A DNA stretch of 16,636 bases, from the NCBI GenBank assembly GCA_900539115.1, contig UQAQ01000051.1, forward strand, positions 1-16,636, read 5' to 3'. Shown piece by piece: positions 15,709-16,636 of the stretch. Under the pieces are notes generated by a model. That model ran no database searches and was not told the origin of the DNA. It saw nothing but the letters and a program-made list of their open reading frames with translations. This DNA is from an uncultured Roseburia sp. GTDB lineage: Bacteria; Bacillota; Clostridia; Lachnospirales; Lachnospiraceae. A program made the translations under genes and the position numbers. Position 1 is the stretch's first letter; each line of letters opens with the position of its first letter.

Positions 15709-15839
15709 GAAGCCGTAGTTTTCTCGTTTCGGGACCGCTTGCGCTTAGAGAACCCACGTAGCGGTGCATGAGGGCACAGAACGCCCTCTATGCACCGACG
15801 GGGTTCTAATCCCTCACGAGAAAACTACGGCTTCTTTTT
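15709..15839 (+). terminator. 126-nt structured element ending in an intrinsic terminator
   Basis: A perfect 18-bp outer stem pairs GAAGCCGTAGTTTTCTCG (15709-15726) with 15817-15834, followed by five T. Inside it are nested helices: GGGA (15731-15734) with TCCC (15810-15813); AGAACCC (15749-15755) with GGGTTCT (15801-15807); CGGTGCAT (15762-15769) with ATGCACCG (15790-15797); and GAGGGC (15770-15775) with GCCCTC (15783-15788) around a 7-nt loop. It starts 5 nt after the stop of the transglutaminase-like gene, so it should end the MoxR operon. It is far larger than an ordinary terminator and may be a repeated element or a small RNA. Confidence 0.8.
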
Positions 15840-15887
15840 AATGCGCTGGGGAAGTGAGGTGAGAGGGACAGGAGGAAATAGGGTTTG

Positions 15888-16254
15888 AAAAGCAACGAGA
15901 AAAGGGAAAATGATGGAAAGGGGTTGCTTTTATCAGGGTTGCGCCGGCAAAAAGCAAAAAAGGCAACGAAAAGAGGGGAAAGAGCCAAAATATGTTGCCT
16001 TTCCCCGCCGGTTGTGGGTAAAAAGGCAACGAAAAGAGGGAAACTAAGCGAAATCCGTTGCCTTTAGAGCCGGCAAGAAGCAAAAAAGGCAACGAAAAAA
16101 GTGGAAAGAGCCAAAATATGTTGCCTTTCCCCGCCGGTTGTGGGCAAAAAGGCAACGAAAAGAGGGAAACCCAGCGAAATCCGTTGCCTTTAGAGCCGGC
16201 AAGAAGCAAGAAAGGCAACGAAAAAAGGGGAAAGAGCCAAAATATGTTGCCTTT
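15888..16254. repeat. 63-bp hairpin tandem repeat array (126-bp higher-order units)
   Basis: Five units lie exactly 63 bp apart, starting at 15959, 16022, 16085, 16148 and 16211, alternating types A-B-A-B-A so that like units recur every 126 bp. Each unit is a hairpin: AAAGGCAAC pairs with GTTGCCTTT (15959/15994, 16085/16120, 16211/16246), or AAAGGCAACG with CGTTGCCTTT in type B (16022/16056, 16148/16182), with purine-rich loops of 24-26 nt. A diverged unit with AAAAGCAAC (15888-15896) and GTTGCTTTT (15923-15931) precedes them. Because 63 is a multiple of three, both strands carry spurious repetitive reading frames. No protein family is seen; I treat the array as non-coding. Confidence 0.92.
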
Positions 16255-16296
16255 CCCCGCCCGGAACAGGCAGAAACAAGCAACAATCCTAAAATT

Positions 16297-16336
16297 AAAA
16301 GAAGCTGTGCATTACGAATGCAGCAGCTTCTTTTTT
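16297..16336. terminator. bidirectional intrinsic terminator
   Basis: AAAAGAAGCTG (16297-16307) and TGCATT (16308-16313) pair with AATGCA (16317-16322) and CAGCTTCTTTT (16324-16334) around an ACG loop, with one bulged G at 16323. A run of six T (16331-16336) follows on the plus strand and CTTCTTTTAATTTT on the minus strand. It would end the minus-strand 50-residue gene and also any transcript crossing the repeat array. The stop codon of that gene overlaps the T-run. Confidence 0.85.
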
Positions 16337-16487
16337 AATCGTTTCGATGCTTCAAAATGATTTCCTCAAATCGTCGGTTTGATGCCTCCATCTCCTCTTC
16401 GGTTTCCAATAATTCAATTTCTGCGTTTTCCCGATCCAATTCTTCTAACAAATCGAAGAGATCGTCATCTGTGAAAAATGTCTCCAT
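16335..16487 (-). CDS. small acidic helical protein, 50 residues, unknown
   Basis: An ATG at 16487 (minus strand) opens 50 codons ending in TAA at 16335-16337. The product begins METFFTDDDLFDLLEELDRE and ends EEIILKHRND; it is rich in Glu, Asp and Leu, with spacing that suggests a single amphipathic helix or coiled coil. GAGG (16497-16500) lies 9 nt upstream as ribosome binding site. A promoter at 16520-16548 and the terminator directly after make it a complete single-gene unit. I recognise no family. It could be a small regulatory or adaptor protein, or the antitoxin-like half of something outside the window, but there is no direct evidence for that. Confidence 0.65.
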   Translation of the reverse strand: METFFTDDDLFDLLEELDRENAEIELLETEEEMEASNRRFEEIILKHRND

Positions 16488-16519
16488 GATGTCATACCTC
16501 TTTCCTTGATACTACTATC

Positions 16520-16548
16520 ATTCTAACATAAAAAAATCGACCCGACAA
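16520..16548 (-). promoter_or_regulatory. SigmaA-like promoter of the 50-residue gene
   Basis: On the minus strand TTGTCG (16548-16543) is followed by a 17-nt spacer and TAGAAT (16525-16520), with TGT just before the -10 (extended -10). The predicted start is near 16513, about 25 nt before the ATG. Confidence 0.65.
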
Positions 16549-16599
16549 GGGGGAGTTTTTTCTTGAGTTTCCGCATTTCTTCCTGCAAACCCACTTAAC

Positions 16600-16608
16600 T
16601 TATCCACA
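16600..16608 (+). promoter_or_regulatory. single perfect DnaA box
   Basis: TTATCCACA matches the consensus DnaA box exactly and is followed by an A/T-rich stretch to the end of the window. Only one copy is visible and no replication gene is nearby, so this could be a chance match, an isolated DnaA-titrating site, or the edge of a cluster lying beyond the window. Confidence 0.35.
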
Positions 16609-16636
16609 GATTTAAAAAAATTGCAAAAAAATAAGG

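Noticed and set aside
15885..16067. Plus-strand frame starting TTG at 15885 after an AGGAGG-like sequence
   Set aside because: Lies just after a strong terminator and runs into the repeat units; Lys/Arg-rich and low-complexity, so most likely not translated.
15838..16218. Minus-strand 126-codon frame with 42-residue repeats across the hairpin array
   Set aside because: The frame stays open only because the 63-bp unit is a multiple of three; the opposite strand has open frames too, there is no ribosome binding site, and the stems dominate conservation.
15959..16254. CRISPR array
   Set aside because: Units are 63 bp apart with no unique spacers: the sequence between stems is itself repeated, and no cas genes are present.

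Overview
The window looks like chromosomal DNA of a spore-forming, low-to-mid GC member of Clostridia, most likely a Lachnospiraceae-type gut anaerobe. The support is a dipicolinate synthase pair behind a SigmaK-like promoter, a Bacillus-type large SRP RNA, strong AGGAGG ribosome binding sites, and several proteins of a kind I know mainly from Lachnospiraceae. This is an inference from gene content; no species marker was seen.

Layout. (1) 1-1200, plus strand: a possible 32-residue ORF, then an uncharacterised acidic protein (DUF6128-like). Its 3' end overlaps the convergent asnB by 77 bp. (2) 1124-4472, minus strand: a tight operon dpaA(spoVFA)-dpaB(spoVFB)-asnB read from a SigmaK-like promoter. 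It would make dipicolinic acid for the spore core and couple this to a sporulation-associated asparagine synthetase. (3) 4480-4820, plus strand: the large SRP RNA with a near-consensus SigmaA promoter placed back to back with the SigmaK-like promoter. (4) 4878-9670, plus strand: two uncharacterised genes separated by 5 bp. The first has an N-terminal cyclic-nucleotide-binding-like fold without the usual phosphate-binding residues. The second has TPR-like helices, a long Glu/Val/Pro-rich linker and what looks like a degenerate CbbX/SpoVK-type AAA core with broken Walker motifs. A flavin reductase family protein follows. (5) 9703-11074: murA with its own promoter. (6) 11138-15703: a MoxR ATPase - DUF58 - transglutaminase-like membrane protein operon, in which the expected catalytic Cys of the transglutaminase is Ser. 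(7) 15704-16636: a 126-nt highly structured terminator-like element, an array of 63-bp hairpin repeats arranged as 126-bp higher-order units, a shared bidirectional terminator, a 50-residue acidic minus-strand gene with its own promoter, and one perfect DnaA box at the window edge.

The best candidates for something undescribed are the two-gene cassette after the SRP RNA (CNB-like protein plus TPR/pseudo-AAA protein), the Cys-to-Ser transglutaminase in the MoxR locus, and the hairpin repeat array with alternative pairings. No tRNA, rRNA, CRISPR, insertion sequence or known riboswitch was recognised.
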